64,000 bases of DNA from CALKGK01 sp964649515 (GTDB taxonomy: Bacteria > Bacteroidota > Bacteroidia > Flavobacteriales_D > Sanyastnellaceae), in assembly GCA_964649515.1 (NCBI GenBank), contig CAZYPV010000002.1:22175-86174 (forward strand), given 5' to 3'. Under the pieces are notes generated by a model. It was given only the letters and a program-made list of their open reading frames with translations, ran no database searches and was not told where the DNA came from. The position numbers and the translations under genes are program-made. This document shows, one piece after another, positions 42,530-51,585 of this stretch (position 1 is its first letter; each line of letters opens with the position of its first letter).

Positions 42530-43251
42530 TGCTCTTCGGTAAACGTTCTATAGACCTTGATGAAGTCTGTTTTTCGGCGTTGTGCCAATTCAACGCCGGT
42601 TCCGTCTGCTAAGTTAAGCATCTGATTGTTGTTTGACAGCGAAACGATATGATTAAGATTCACCACTGTGGATCTGCTTGCGCGGTAGAAGCGTTCATCG
42701 TCGATTTCACTGAGGAGCAATCGCAGGTTTTTGCTAACGAAGTGGTTTCTTCCATCGCTTAAAAAAACATTGGCATAGCTGCCTTCTGCCTCCATTCTCA
42801 CAATATCTTTTAATTCAAGTTCAATGGTTCCGCGACGTGTTTTGATCACATATTTCTCCTTACCACCCCTTCTTTTAATGTTCATTCGATCGGAAAGAAT
42901 GCGGTCGTAAACATCGAGAAACTCATTGATATCGATGGGTTTCAGTAAATAATACGATTTCCAAAGCTTGAGAGAATCGAGCATGCTTTCGTTGTGAGCC
43001 GAAACAATGACGATGTCGAAATCGCTTTTTCCCACCTTGTCTAACCAATGAATATCTTGGGTAGTTCCAAGATGGATATCGAGGAAAAGCACTTGTGGAC
43101 GGTGTTCTTCAATGGCGCGCAATGCATCCTCGGGGTTGCTCGCGGTGGCCACCACCTCCATTTCACGACAATACTTTTTGATTAAAAAACAAAGTGCGTC
43201 AATAGCTGGCGGCTCATCGTCCACCACCATCACTTGAATTGATTTGGGCAT
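42526..43251 (-). CDS. LytTR-family response regulator
   Basis: 241 residues from the ATG at 43249-43251 (MPKSIQVMVVDDEP); 19 in-frame upstream codons are not family-like. Receiver domain with Asp11/Asp12, phosphoacceptor Asp58 in VLFLDIHLG and Lys104 in YYLLKPID; then a LytTR DNA-binding domain (IVRMEAEGSYANVFLSDGRNHF, FYRASRSTVVNLNHIV). Partner kinase (usually a LytS/His_kinase-like membrane protein) is not adjacent. Leads a two-gene unit with DUF3109. Confidence 0.92.
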   Translation of the reverse strand: MPKSIQVMVVDDEPPAIDALCFLIKKYCREMEVVATASNPEDALRAIEEHRPQVLFLDIHLGTTQDIHWLDKVGKSDFDIVIVSAHNESMLDSLKLWKSYYLLKPIDINEFLDVYDRILSDRMNIKRRGGKEKYVIKTRRGTIELELKDIVRMEAEGSYANVFLSDGRNHFVSKNLRLLLSEIDDERFYRASRSTVVNLNHIVSLSNNNQMLNLADGTGVELAQRRKTDFIKVYRTFTEEQ

Positions 43252-43370
43252 AATACTAGTGCAATAGAAATTAGGTGAGGCCAAGTTAAGAGAAAGCCCA
43301 AGAAGCATTTTGCACTTTTATGCACCACACACAAATTGGTGGTTTTTCCTTGTTTAATTGTGGTAACGAT

Positions 43371-45815
43371 TTACAACTCAAAAACAGAGCTGATTTTGAT
43401 GAACAGGTCTGATTCCACATCCCAACGATCGAAGTTGAGCACATCACTGTAAAAGCCGATACCCAAAGAAGTGAAGTTGAGCGACAACAAACGGTGAATC
43501 TCCATCCCCACCTCTTGATAGCGCTGTGTGGAAGAATTGAAGGTCAAGTCAGTTTGAATTAGAGGACTTGGAAAATTAAACCAAGCAACATTATGGATCA
43601 GCGCGATTTCTGGTCGGAACGTTTTGTTTGCCGGACGATTGTTTTTGAATCGGTGACGGAATTGAAACAGCACCATCTCCGATGCTAAAATGCTTTGTGG
43701 TGCGAGGGTTTCCATACTGAAAGGAACACCCAAGCCCCAATTGACGCCAGTGCCACGAAGGTTAAATGCCCGAAATTTAGGAACGGCATCAAAAACATGT
43801 GCTCCTGTGAGGCGTAAACTGGTTTTCCCTCTGCGAGCAAAGGTGTGGCTGTAGTCCAATTGTGCGTGAATTCGCCAATCGTCAATAACACCATCAGACC
43901 AAGCTCGTTCTACATTCACGAGCAAGGTAGGGTAAGGTTTATCGAAGGAAATGACCCTGTTCTTACTCACTGCAATCTGCTCCCGAAAAGCAAAACGAAG
44001 GGCAATGCCCGCTCTCCAAAAGTCGAACTCATCCCATTGCAGGGTTACGTTCTCGTTTATGAGCTGATCAAACACCTCGTCGCCCGTTGTTTGCACCCGT
44101 TCTTTCGCCACATAGGTGCGCATTTTCAACCAGAAAGGCAAACGCGTTGTAAACGAAGCTTGAATTTGCTCTCTTCGGTCCATGTACCTCGTAAACAGCT
44201 TGTAAGTTGAAGTAGCGTTGAAGGTTTGAGCATCAAAAAAATCGTAAGCTCCTCTTTCCAATACGTCGGAGTTGGCCTCAATTCGGAGCACCCTTTCTTT
44301 GGTTCGATCTCCTCGAAAATTCATCCCTACACCGCCTTTGAACAAACGATCTTTAAATCCGTAAGCGCCATAAGCATCCATTTGCCACCACCGGCTCACT
44401 TCATCGCTCGTCTCGATCCCAGCGCCCAAGCGGATGCCTTCAAAATCATTGGCCGCCAAAATTCGCATCAGCTGAAGGTTGAATTTCCCCATGGGCAAGC
44501 GCCCGGTGGCCAAGGCATTCATGATCTTCGGTAAACGGTCAAAATTTTCCGCCTCGCCCAAGCTGTCGATGAAAGCATAGGTGCGGGCATCTTTGGGGTC
44601 GGGATAGCCTTGGCGAAATTCCTGAAGAATGGAATCTTGGTTTGCCTGTAAATCCACTTCCACGGTGGCGTAAGATAAATCGCGTTTTTTGAGTTCTGGC
44701 TGAAGTGAAATGTTCGTGATGTATGACCTCCCCACACCTAAAACTTTTGCATTCTCCACGATGATGTTGTTGAACTGAATGAGGGAATTCAATTGAACAG
44801 GGAACCATTTCCCCCCTTCTTGTTGTTCGTAACGTTGGCGAATCTCAATTTCCATACCTCCCACATCTTTGGTGGGCTGTGCAATGACATTTCGCAAAGC
44901 ATAATCGCCTGAGTTCACATGCAATATTCCCTTCAGCCCGCCTGCCCCTGAATTCACGCTGGGCTGAAATGAGATCAGAAATACCGAGTCTTGTTGAGTG
45001 ATCAAGGTATCCGTGAGGGTGAACACGTATTCTTTTGGTGCCACAGGGGCGATCGGACTCAAATAAACAGATCCTAAGATGCTCACCTCTTTTTTATAGA
45101 AGCTAAACGATTGCAATTGGGAAGCCAGTAAAGTAAAATCTGCTTCTTGCAAACCTGAAATACGGCTTGCGAGCACCCGCTCATTGCTGCGGTCTGGAGG
45201 CACAAAACTCCTTTCGGTAACCGACTCTGTGAGGAAGAGGTACTTGTCTTCGAAAAAAGCTATCAGTTCTTGGCTGGATGAATCCAAGTCTTGAATTTTT
45301 TCGGGCTGAGCCAAGAGGGCGGAGTCGATGGCCGCGGTGAGCACCAATTTATTGTAGGTGGTATAAGTGAAAGCCGTTCCTTTCTCGGGGTTGTTGATGT
45401 TCCGACGTTCAATCACCTTCTCCATGATCCGCAGGGCAGGATTGTCGTCATCCTCCACCAAAGCCGTCGCAACTTGAACGGTACTCGGTTCCAGGAATAC
45501 ATCTGGTAAAACCGCTGATTCTACCGTAATGATCTGTGTTTTGTAGCCTACGAAAGACAAACGCAACTCATCGCCCGGCGAAGCAAACAGTGAAAACACT
45601 CCATCAATATCGCTTGAAACGCCTTTTCCATCGCTCAAGTTCACCACACTTACAAAAGCAAGCACCTGCTTATTGGAAGCATCGTACACCCTTCCGTCAA
45701 CCCGATTTTGCGCCCTCAAAGTGCTGGAGAAGAACAATATCAGCATGAGGCACAAAGAAGCCAACAAAGGCCCCTTATTGTCAATTCCCTGATGTAACTT
45801 TGAAATGTGGCTCAT
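43371..45815 (-). CDS. DUF5686 / carboxypeptidase-regulatory-like outer-membrane protein (second copy)
   Basis: 814 residues. Start ATG at 45813-45815; the long n-region precedes SLCLMLILFFSSTLRAQ, a signal peptide. RVDGRVYDASNKQVLAFVSV is the CarboxypepD_reg-like domain; DUF5686 is recognised by ALRIMEKVIERRNINNPEKG and a strand-rich barrel-like second half ending LFIKISSVFEL. Paralogue of the gene at 22407. Its start codons overlap the divergent radical SAM gene by 9 bp; a minus-strand TATTTTTT (one mismatch from the -7 box) sits 5 nt before its ATG. Confidence 0.84.
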   Translation of the reverse strand: MSHISKLHQGIDNKGPLLASLCLMLILFFSSTLRAQNRVDGRVYDASNKQVLAFVSVVNLSDGKGVSSDIDGVFSLFASPGDELRLSFVGYKTQIITVESAVLPDVFLEPSTVQVATALVEDDDNPALRIMEKVIERRNINNPEKGTAFTYTTYNKLVLTAAIDSALLAQPEKIQDLDSSSQELIAFFEDKYLFLTESVTERSFVPPDRSNERVLASRISGLQEADFTLLASQLQSFSFYKKEVSILGSVYLSPIAPVAPKEYVFTLTDTLITQQDSVFLISFQPSVNSGAGGLKGILHVNSGDYALRNVIAQPTKDVGGMEIEIRQRYEQQEGGKWFPVQLNSLIQFNNIIVENAKVLGVGRSYITNISLQPELKKRDLSYATVEVDLQANQDSILQEFRQGYPDPKDARTYAFIDSLGEAENFDRLPKIMNALATGRLPMGKFNLQLMRILAANDFEGIRLGAGIETSDEVSRWWQMDAYGAYGFKDRLFKGGVGMNFRGDRTKERVLRIEANSDVLERGAYDFFDAQTFNATSTYKLFTRYMDRREQIQASFTTRLPFWLKMRTYVAKERVQTTGDEVFDQLINENVTLQWDEFDFWRAGIALRFAFREQIAVSKNRVISFDKPYPTLLVNVERAWSDGVIDDWRIHAQLDYSHTFARRGKTSLRLTGAHVFDAVPKFRAFNLRGTGVNWGLGVPFSMETLAPQSILASEMVLFQFRHRFKNNRPANKTFRPEIALIHNVAWFNFPSPLIQTDLTFNSSTQRYQEVGMEIHRLLSLNFTSLGIGFYSDVLNFDRWDVESDLFIKISSVFEL
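45795..45802 (+). promoter_or_regulatory. Promoter -7 box inside the divergent DUF5686 start, before the radical SAM gene
   Basis: TAACTTTG, exact TAnnTTTG, 4 nt (AAAT) before GTG 45807; it lies within the first codons of the DUF5686 gene on the other strand. Confidence 0.55.
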
Positions 45816-46823
45816 GGAGTAAAAAATATCGTTCGTGTTCTTCGCTTGGGCAAGTTATGGAATGCCTTGCAACTTCTAACAAGTTACCACCTTTCTCGTA
45901 TCTTAAAGAAACCAATTCATTGGGGAATGCCCATGAGCATCGCCATTGAGCCCACTACGGCTTGTAATTTGGGTTGCCCGGAATGTCCGTCCGGACTCAA
46001 AAAATTCACTCGTCCGACCGGTAATTTGAAAAAAAAGATGTTCGATGGACTGCTTAGTGAATTATCGGATTACCTTTTGAACGTCACCTTTTATTTCCAA
46101 GGTGAGCCCTACATCAACCCTCATTTTTTGGAGCTCGTAGCCATGGCCCACCGACAAAATATTTATACCTCGACCTCCACAAATGCCCACTTCATCAGCG
46201 AAAAAGTAGCAGAGGAAACCGTTCTTTCGGGACTGGATCAGATGATCATTTCCATTGACGGAACGACCCAAGCAGTTTATGAGCAATATCGAAAAGGAGG
46301 ATCATTGGAAAAAGTGCTCGAAGGGACGAGAAAAATGGTCTTGGCCAAGAAAAAATTGAACAGCTCCAGCCCAAAACTCATATTTCAATTTCTGGTGGTC
46401 GCCCCCAACGAACATCAAATTGAAGACGCAAAAATCCTGGCTCAGGAAATGGGAGTGGATGAAATTCGCTTCAAATCTGCTCAACTCTACGATTTCGAAA
46501 ATGGCAATCCTTTAATGCCGAAAAACGAGGATTATCGGAGGTATCGCCAAGGAAAAGACGGCAAGTGGAGCATCAAAAACAAGCTCCTCAATCAGTGTTG
46601 GAAAATGTGGCATTCCTGTGTTATCACCTGGGATGGCAAAGTGGTGCCTTGTTGTTTTGACAAGGATGCGCAACACCCCATGGGGAAGAGCACTGATGGT
46701 TTCAAAAGCATTTGGAAAGGACGGGAGTATCTACAATTTCGTCAGCAAATCTTAAGTGGTCGGGATCAAGTAGACATCTGCAGAAACTGCACAGAAGGCA
46801 CCAAAGTATGGATGGAGGCATGA
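45807..46823 (+). CDS. Radical SAM/SPASM domain protein
   Basis: 338 residues beginning at GTG 45807; the N-terminal segment (VLRLGKLWNALQLLTSYHLS, then KKPIHWGMPMSIAIEPTTAC) is typical of this subfamily, so the start is unlikely to be further in. CX3CX2C cluster Cys53, Cys57, Cys60 (CNLGCPEC) binds the SAM [4Fe-4S]; the SPASM C-terminus has NQCWKMWHSCVITWDGKVVPCC and DICRNCTEG. Substrate unknown; such proteins modify peptides or small molecules. A flippase-like gene follows 58 nt later. Confidence 0.88.
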   Translation: MAHGVKNIVRVLRLGKLWNALQLLTSYHLSRILKKPIHWGMPMSIAIEPTTACNLGCPECPSGLKKFTRPTGNLKKKMFDGLLSELSDYLLNVTFYFQGEPYINPHFLELVAMAHRQNIYTSTSTNAHFISEKVAEETVLSGLDQMIISIDGTTQAVYEQYRKGGSLEKVLEGTRKMVLAKKKLNSSSPKLIFQFLVVAPNEHQIEDAKILAQEMGVDEIRFKSAQLYDFENGNPLMPKNEDYRRYRQGKDGKWSIKNKLLNQCWKMWHSCVITWDGKVVPCCFDKDAQHPMGKSTDGFKSIWKGREYLQFRQQILSGRDQVDICRNCTEGTKVWMEA

Positions 46824-46867
46824 GTAGTTTGGAAACCAAGTATGAACTGGAAAGCCCCATGGATTGT

Positions 46868-46875
46868 TAACTTTG
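46868..46875 (+). promoter_or_regulatory. Promoter -7 box immediately before the second flippase-like gene
   Basis: TAACTTTG, exact TAnnTTTG, 6 nt before the GTG at 46882; a TAA stop at 46876 rules out an earlier in-frame start. Confidence 0.55.
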
Positions 46876-46881
46876 TAAGAC

Positions 46882-48081
46882 GTGCTGGAAAACGAAGAAA
46901 AAATAAAACAACAGTTCAGTTGGAAGAAAATCATTCTACCAGTACTCATTGGTTTGAGTGTGAGCGTGTATTTGCTTGTGCATGATTTGGGTAAAGTGAG
47001 TTACCAAGAAGTGGCTGCGGGAGAAACAGGAGCTTACTCTTGGGTAGATACCAATGGAAATTCAAAAGTAGATTTATCCGACCCTTCAGAATTTTTCCCC
47101 AGTGAAAACGGGAGGTATGAAGCCAAAAAAGCCAGTAAAGTATTGAGCGAATACGCCTGGACTTGGAGTGCCGTCTATGCCCTTTTGGCCGCATTTCTCA
47201 TGCTCGTGTTGCGTGATTTTTTCTATATGTATCGAATTAGGGTGCTTTCTGGCGGACACCTTACTTGGCGGAGTAGTTTTGACGTCATCATGCTATGGGA
47301 ATTTGCATCGGCCCTCACTCCGAGTGTTGTTGGGGGCAGTGGAATTGCCGTATTCATCCTCAACAGAGAAGGCATCAACGTGGGGAAAAGCACCGCCACC
47401 GTGATGGTTACCGCGCTCATGGACGAGCTGTTTTTCATCATCATGGTTCCGCTGCTCTTTTTGGTTGTGGGCACAGAAACGCTCTTTCCGGAAACCCAAG
47501 TATTTAGTGCTTTTGGCGCCAATTCCATCAAAGGGGTTTTTTGGGCCGGATACGGACTCATTGTTTTGCTCACCAGCATGATTCTTCTTTCCATCATCTC
47601 CTATCCTCATCAAACCAAGCGTTTACTGGTGGGAATCTTCCGCTTTCGTTTGCTTCGCAGATGGCAAAAGAAGATGGTTCAATGGGGCGATGAAATGATT
47701 GTTTCCTCCAAAGAATTGAAAGGAAAACCGTTCTCTTATTGGGCAAAAGCATTTGGGGCCACCATTGTGAGTTGGACCGCCCGCTACTTCACGCTCAACT
47801 TTATTTTCATGGCCTTCGTAGGTGGCTTTGATCATCTTCAAGTTTATGGAAGGCAATTGGTGATGTGGGTCATCATGCTCATCAGCCCCACCCCGGGCTC
47901 CTCTGGTGTGGCAGAACTTGCCTTTAGCGTGTTCTTCGATTATTTAATTCCGGGAGGCCTGCTCGCCATCTCCACCGTTTTGTGGCGACTCCTCACCTAC
48001 TTCCCCTATCTTCTCGTAGGAACAATTGTGTTACCGGGCTGGTTAAGAAGAACAGCGAAACGAAAAGCAAGCGCGAAATGA
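46882..48081 (+). CDS. Lysylphosphatidylglycerol synthase TM-region family membrane protein (longer copy)
   Basis: 399 residues from GTG 46882, the first possible start after an in-frame TAA. An early helix (ILPVLIGLSVSVYLLVH), an extracytoplasmic loop containing a DxNxxxxxxDP-like sequence (SWVDTNGNSKVDLSDP), then the usual seven or eight helices with TPSVVGGSGIAVFIL and SPTPGSSGVAELAFS. Same fold family as the gene at 35848 but with an extra N-terminal segment. Possible flippase or glycan/lipid exporter; the partner radical SAM gene upstream suggests a modified lipid or peptide, an inference. Confidence 0.78.
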   Translation: MLENEEKIKQQFSWKKIILPVLIGLSVSVYLLVHDLGKVSYQEVAAGETGAYSWVDTNGNSKVDLSDPSEFFPSENGRYEAKKASKVLSEYAWTWSAVYALLAAFLMLVLRDFFYMYRIRVLSGGHLTWRSSFDVIMLWEFASALTPSVVGGSGIAVFILNREGINVGKSTATVMVTALMDELFFIIMVPLLFLVVGTETLFPETQVFSAFGANSIKGVFWAGYGLIVLLTSMILLSIISYPHQTKRLLVGIFRFRLLRRWQKKMVQWGDEMIVSSKELKGKPFSYWAKAFGATIVSWTARYFTLNFIFMAFVGGFDHLQVYGRQLVMWVIMLISPTPGSSGVAELAFSVFFDYLIPGGLLAISTVLWRLLTYFPYLLVGTIVLPGWLRRTAKRKASAK

Positions 48082-48129
48082 CCCCTTGGATTGCTAAATT
48101 GCATCGCACAAGCAAGCACACACTGAACC

Positions 48130-49281
48130 ATGGATGAAAAAATGAACTTTGGTACCAAAGCCGTACACGCCGGCGTGGAATCGGATCCCGGCAATGGAGC
48201 CATCATGACTCCCATATTTCAGAGCTCAAGTTTCGTTCAATCTGGCTTGGGAGCTGAACAGGAATACGTTTATGGTCGATCAAAAAACCCCACTCGAACC
48301 CAAGTTCAGAACAGCATTGCCGCCCTTGAAAATGGAAAGTACGGACTCGTTTTTGGCTCCGGAATGGCCGCCATCGATGCCGTTGTGAAACTCTTCAAAC
48401 CTGGCGACCAAATTTTAAGCATTGACGCCCTTTACGGAGGAACTCACCGACTCTTCACCCAAGTGTATGCAGCACTGGGAATCGACTTTAAGTTTGTTGG
48501 AATGGAAGATGCGGAAAATGTTTCAGCACACATTGAAGAGCGCACGAAAATGATTTGGATTGAAACCCCCACCAATCCCAGCTTGAGCATTGTTGACATC
48601 TCCGCATTGGCCGCAATTGCCAAAAAGAAAGGAATATTGCTTGCCGTGGACAACACCTTTGCAAGCCCCTATCTTCAGAACCCCCTCCAACTTGGGGCCG
48701 ACATTGTGATGCATTCTGCCACAAAATACCTTGGCGGACACAGTGACACCCTCATGGGAGCTCTTGTAGTACAAAACGATGAATTGGCGCGTCAACTCTA
48801 TGCAATTCAAAACAATTGTGGAGCAATCTCCAGTCCGTTTGACTGCTTTTTGGTGCTTCGGGGAATCAAAACACTGCATTTACGAATGAAGCAGCACTGC
48901 ATCAACGCCATGGCGCTTGCCCGATATTTGGAGCAGCATCCGAAGGTAGGCAAAATCAATTACCCCGGTTTGGAGCATCATCCCAACCATCACATCGCCA
49001 AAAAACAAATGCGCGACTTTGGCGGAATGCTCTCCTTCACCCTCAAAGATGAGCATCAAAGCGCTGCAGAAATGCTCATTTCCAAACTCAAGGTTTTTAC
49101 CTTAGCAGAATCTTTGGGTGGTGTGGAGTCGTTAATCGGTCATCCAGCCAGCATGACCCACGCCTCACTGAGCAGGGAAGAAAGGGCAAAAGCAGGAATT
49201 ACAGACGGAATGCTTCGGCTCAGTGTTGGAGTTGAAGACACCGAAGACATTATAAAAGATTTAGAACAAGCCTTGGCATAA
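48130..49281 (+). CDS. PLP-dependent Cys/Met metabolism enzyme (cystathionine gamma-synthase/lyase-like)
   Basis: 383 residues. PLP Lys199 in HSATKYLGGHSD, Asp174 in AVDNTFASP, Tyr48/Arg50 in YVYGRSKNPTR and the C-terminal RLSVGVED. It could be cystathionine gamma-lyase or synthase, or a methionine gamma-lyase-like enzyme; active-site details that separate them cannot be read with confidence. Cytosolic tetramer. The kmo gene starts 17 nt after it; together they would be co-transcribed. Confidence 0.9.
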   Translation: MDEKMNFGTKAVHAGVESDPGNGAIMTPIFQSSSFVQSGLGAEQEYVYGRSKNPTRTQVQNSIAALENGKYGLVFGSGMAAIDAVVKLFKPGDQILSIDALYGGTHRLFTQVYAALGIDFKFVGMEDAENVSAHIEERTKMIWIETPTNPSLSIVDISALAAIAKKKGILLAVDNTFASPYLQNPLQLGADIVMHSATKYLGGHSDTLMGALVVQNDELARQLYAIQNNCGAISSPFDCFLVLRGIKTLHLRMKQHCINAMALARYLEQHPKVGKINYPGLEHHPNHHIAKKQMRDFGGMLSFTLKDEHQSAAEMLISKLKVFTLAESLGGVESLIGHPASMTHASLSREERAKAGITDGMLRLSVGVEDTEDIIKDLEQALA

Positions 49282-49298
49282 GGACGAACACAACAAGG

Positions 49299-50663
49299 AT
49301 GAAAAAAGAAGAAAAAATCGCCATCATTGGTGGAGGACTTGTAGGGAGTTTGCTCTCTCTTTATTTCGCTAAAAAAGGGTTTGATGTTGACGTTTACGAA
49401 CGACGAAAAGATGAACGTAAATCGAGCTACGGTGGTGGAAGATCCATCAACTTGGCGCTATCAGACCGCGGCTGGAAAGCCCTAGAAGGTGTTGGAATGG
49501 GAGATGATGTGAGAAAAATGGCCATCCCCATGCAAAAACGCATCATGCACGATGTGGAAGGCAACATCACTCATCAAGCATATGGAAAAGATGGACAAGC
49601 CATCTACAGCGTTCCCCGTGGCGGACTCAACCTCATCTTGCTTGAACGTGCAGACGAACATCCCAACGTAACCCTCTTTTTTGAAGAACGCTGCAAAGAC
49701 ATCGACCTCGAAAACAACATCATCACCTTTGAGCGTGGGGCGAAGAAAGAAGTCCACAAGGAAAAGTACGATCGCATTTTTGGTACTGACGGAGCCTTTA
49801 GTAGTGTGCGCATGCGCCTCATGAAAAGGGACCGTTTCAACTATCAACAAACCTACCTCTCACACGGATACAAAGAGTTGGAAATCCCGGCAGGTAAAGA
49901 CGGCGATTTTCAAATGGACCCCAACGGACTCCACATTTGGCCGCGAGGAGAATATATGATGATTGCCCTCCCCAATCCCGATAAAAGCTTTACCCTCACC
50001 CTGTTCTTTCCTTTCGAAGGTCCTACTTCTTTTAAAGCCCTAGATAGTGACGAGAAAGTGGAAGCCTTCTTCAAAGAACAGTTTGCTGATGCCCTGCCCT
50101 ACATGCCCAATTGGATGGAAGATTACAAAAACAACCCCAGCTCTTCCCTCGTTACAGTGAGCTGTTACCCCTGGCATTATGAAGACAAAGTGTGCTTGTT
50201 GGGAGACGCATCTCATGCCATTGTTCCCTTTTATGGACAAGGAATGAACAGCGGATTTGAAGACTGTACCGTATTCAACGACCTTTTTGAAGCCTTAGAT
50301 GGTGATTGGGAGAAGGTTTTTGAAGCCTTCACCCAGAAAAGACAGCCTGAAGCGGAAGGAATTAAAGAACTCGCCTTGAGAAACTACATTGAAATGCGGG
50401 ATAAAACAGCTGATCCCATGTTCTTGCTTCAGAAAAAAATAGAAGGTAAATTCTCTGCAATGTATCCCGACCAATGGACTCCACTGTATTCTTTGGTGAC
50501 CTTTAGTCATGTTCCATACAACGAAGCCCTACAAAAAGGAGACTTTCAAGACGCCATCATGAAAAGAGTCATGGACCGTCCAGACATCTTTGAAGTGTGG
50601 GATTCTCCTGAAATCATGGAAAACATCAAGGAAGAATTGGAAAAAAGCACAACAATGGCCTGA
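49299..50663 (+). CDS. kmo: Kynurenine 3-monooxygenase
   Basis: 454 residues. FAD-binding IAIIGGGLVGSLLSLYFAKKG and the second flavin motif GDASHAIVPFYGQGMNSGFEDC; the conserved SYGGGRSINLALSDRGW near the N-terminus is distinctive of KMO. It hydroxylates kynurenine with NADPH and O2 in the tryptophan-to-quinolinate/NAD route. kynU and haaO are not in the window. The C-terminal region predicted to help membrane association in eukaryotic KMO is shorter here. Confidence 0.95.
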   Translation: MKKEEKIAIIGGGLVGSLLSLYFAKKGFDVDVYERRKDERKSSYGGGRSINLALSDRGWKALEGVGMGDDVRKMAIPMQKRIMHDVEGNITHQAYGKDGQAIYSVPRGGLNLILLERADEHPNVTLFFEERCKDIDLENNIITFERGAKKEVHKEKYDRIFGTDGAFSSVRMRLMKRDRFNYQQTYLSHGYKELEIPAGKDGDFQMDPNGLHIWPRGEYMMIALPNPDKSFTLTLFFPFEGPTSFKALDSDEKVEAFFKEQFADALPYMPNWMEDYKNNPSSSLVTVSCYPWHYEDKVCLLGDASHAIVPFYGQGMNSGFEDCTVFNDLFEALDGDWEKVFEAFTQKRQPEAEGIKELALRNYIEMRDKTADPMFLLQKKIEGKFSAMYPDQWTPLYSLVTFSHVPYNEALQKGDFQDAIMKRVMDRPDIFEVWDSPEIMENIKEELEKSTTMA

Positions 50664-50683
50664 TTTTCACGTATCTTCTATCT

Positions 50684-51565
50684 ATGAAAAAGTACATCTT
50701 CCTGTTCATTTTTATTGGTCTGAATGCACTGGCCATGAACGCTCAGCGCGGAAAACAATTGAGTCCGTTATTGAATTTGAACAGTGGCAACTACCAAAAC
50801 AAAGGCTGGCTCTTTACGCCCGGTTTGACCTACACCATACCCAAAGCACATGAAGATTTCTCTTTTCGGGTAGACAATAACGAAGGCGTTTTGGACACCC
50901 TGTATTCTGGAAGCTTTGACGCACAAGGAAAAATTGGGGCTTACTTTGGTATTGGACGTTTTCACTTCTTCAAGCGCAACACCTTTGTGGACTACATCGA
51001 TTACGGTTTAGCGTACAAAATGGTTCGTGGTGCTGAAACTTTTGAAGGGAGAATGCGGCAAGATAGCCTCATGCTTGAAACCGTGAATGAAGGGTATTTT
51101 AACCGACACAACGCCAGTGTTTTTTTCAATGCATACAAGATCACCCAGCTCAGTGATTACACTTTTTTGCAAGCAGGCCTTGGTTTGAACGCAGATTATG
51201 CAGTAGTGGAAAAATATGAACCCGAAGGACTTCGCACCTATCATTTCGATCAACGCGCAGATCCTTTTCAATTTCAAGCCAATGCAAGTTTGGGCTTCGG
51301 CTATAAAGCAGAACGTGGAGTGCTTTTGGTGGCCAGTGTGGAAACTCCCATTTTGAATTTTGTACCCTTTTACGACGGAAAATCGACCTTACCGATGTTC
51401 AGCTCTCGCTACCGGCCCATCATATTTACTCTGCGCATGATGTTTTTCAGTAGAACCAAGCCTGCGGATTGCGTTGGGAGCAATGACAACCCTAGAGAGG
51501 CCGATTTGTGGGGACGCGATATGAAGCGCGGTGGAGGAAAGAAAAAACGAAAAAAGAGGCGTTAA
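50684..51565 (+). CDS. Secreted hypothetical protein, probable outer-membrane barrel
   Basis: 293 residues. Signal peptide MKKYIFLFIFIGLNALAMNAQ. Alternating strands (WLFTPGLTYTI, YGLAYKMVRG, VFFNAYKITQLSDYTFLQAG, FQFQANASLGFGYKAERGV) suggest a beta-barrel; the tail is very basic (KRGGGKKKRKKRR). I do not recognise a family. It is 20 nt after kmo, so probably co-transcribed. Confidence 0.6.
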   Translation: MKKYIFLFIFIGLNALAMNAQRGKQLSPLLNLNSGNYQNKGWLFTPGLTYTIPKAHEDFSFRVDNNEGVLDTLYSGSFDAQGKIGAYFGIGRFHFFKRNTFVDYIDYGLAYKMVRGAETFEGRMRQDSLMLETVNEGYFNRHNASVFFNAYKITQLSDYTFLQAGLGLNADYAVVEKYEPEGLRTYHFDQRADPFQFQANASLGFGYKAERGVLLVASVETPILNFVPFYDGKSTLPMFSSRYRPIIFTLRMMFFSRTKPADCVGSNDNPREADLWGRDMKRGGGKKKRKKRR

Positions 51566-51585
51566 CAGAAGCGATTTGAAGCCCC

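Noticed and set aside
43325..43355. CACCA/TGGTG hairpin followed by T run downstream of the DUF5686 gene
   Set aside because: The T run lies on the plus strand where no gene ends; on the minus strand the hairpin lacks a T tract.
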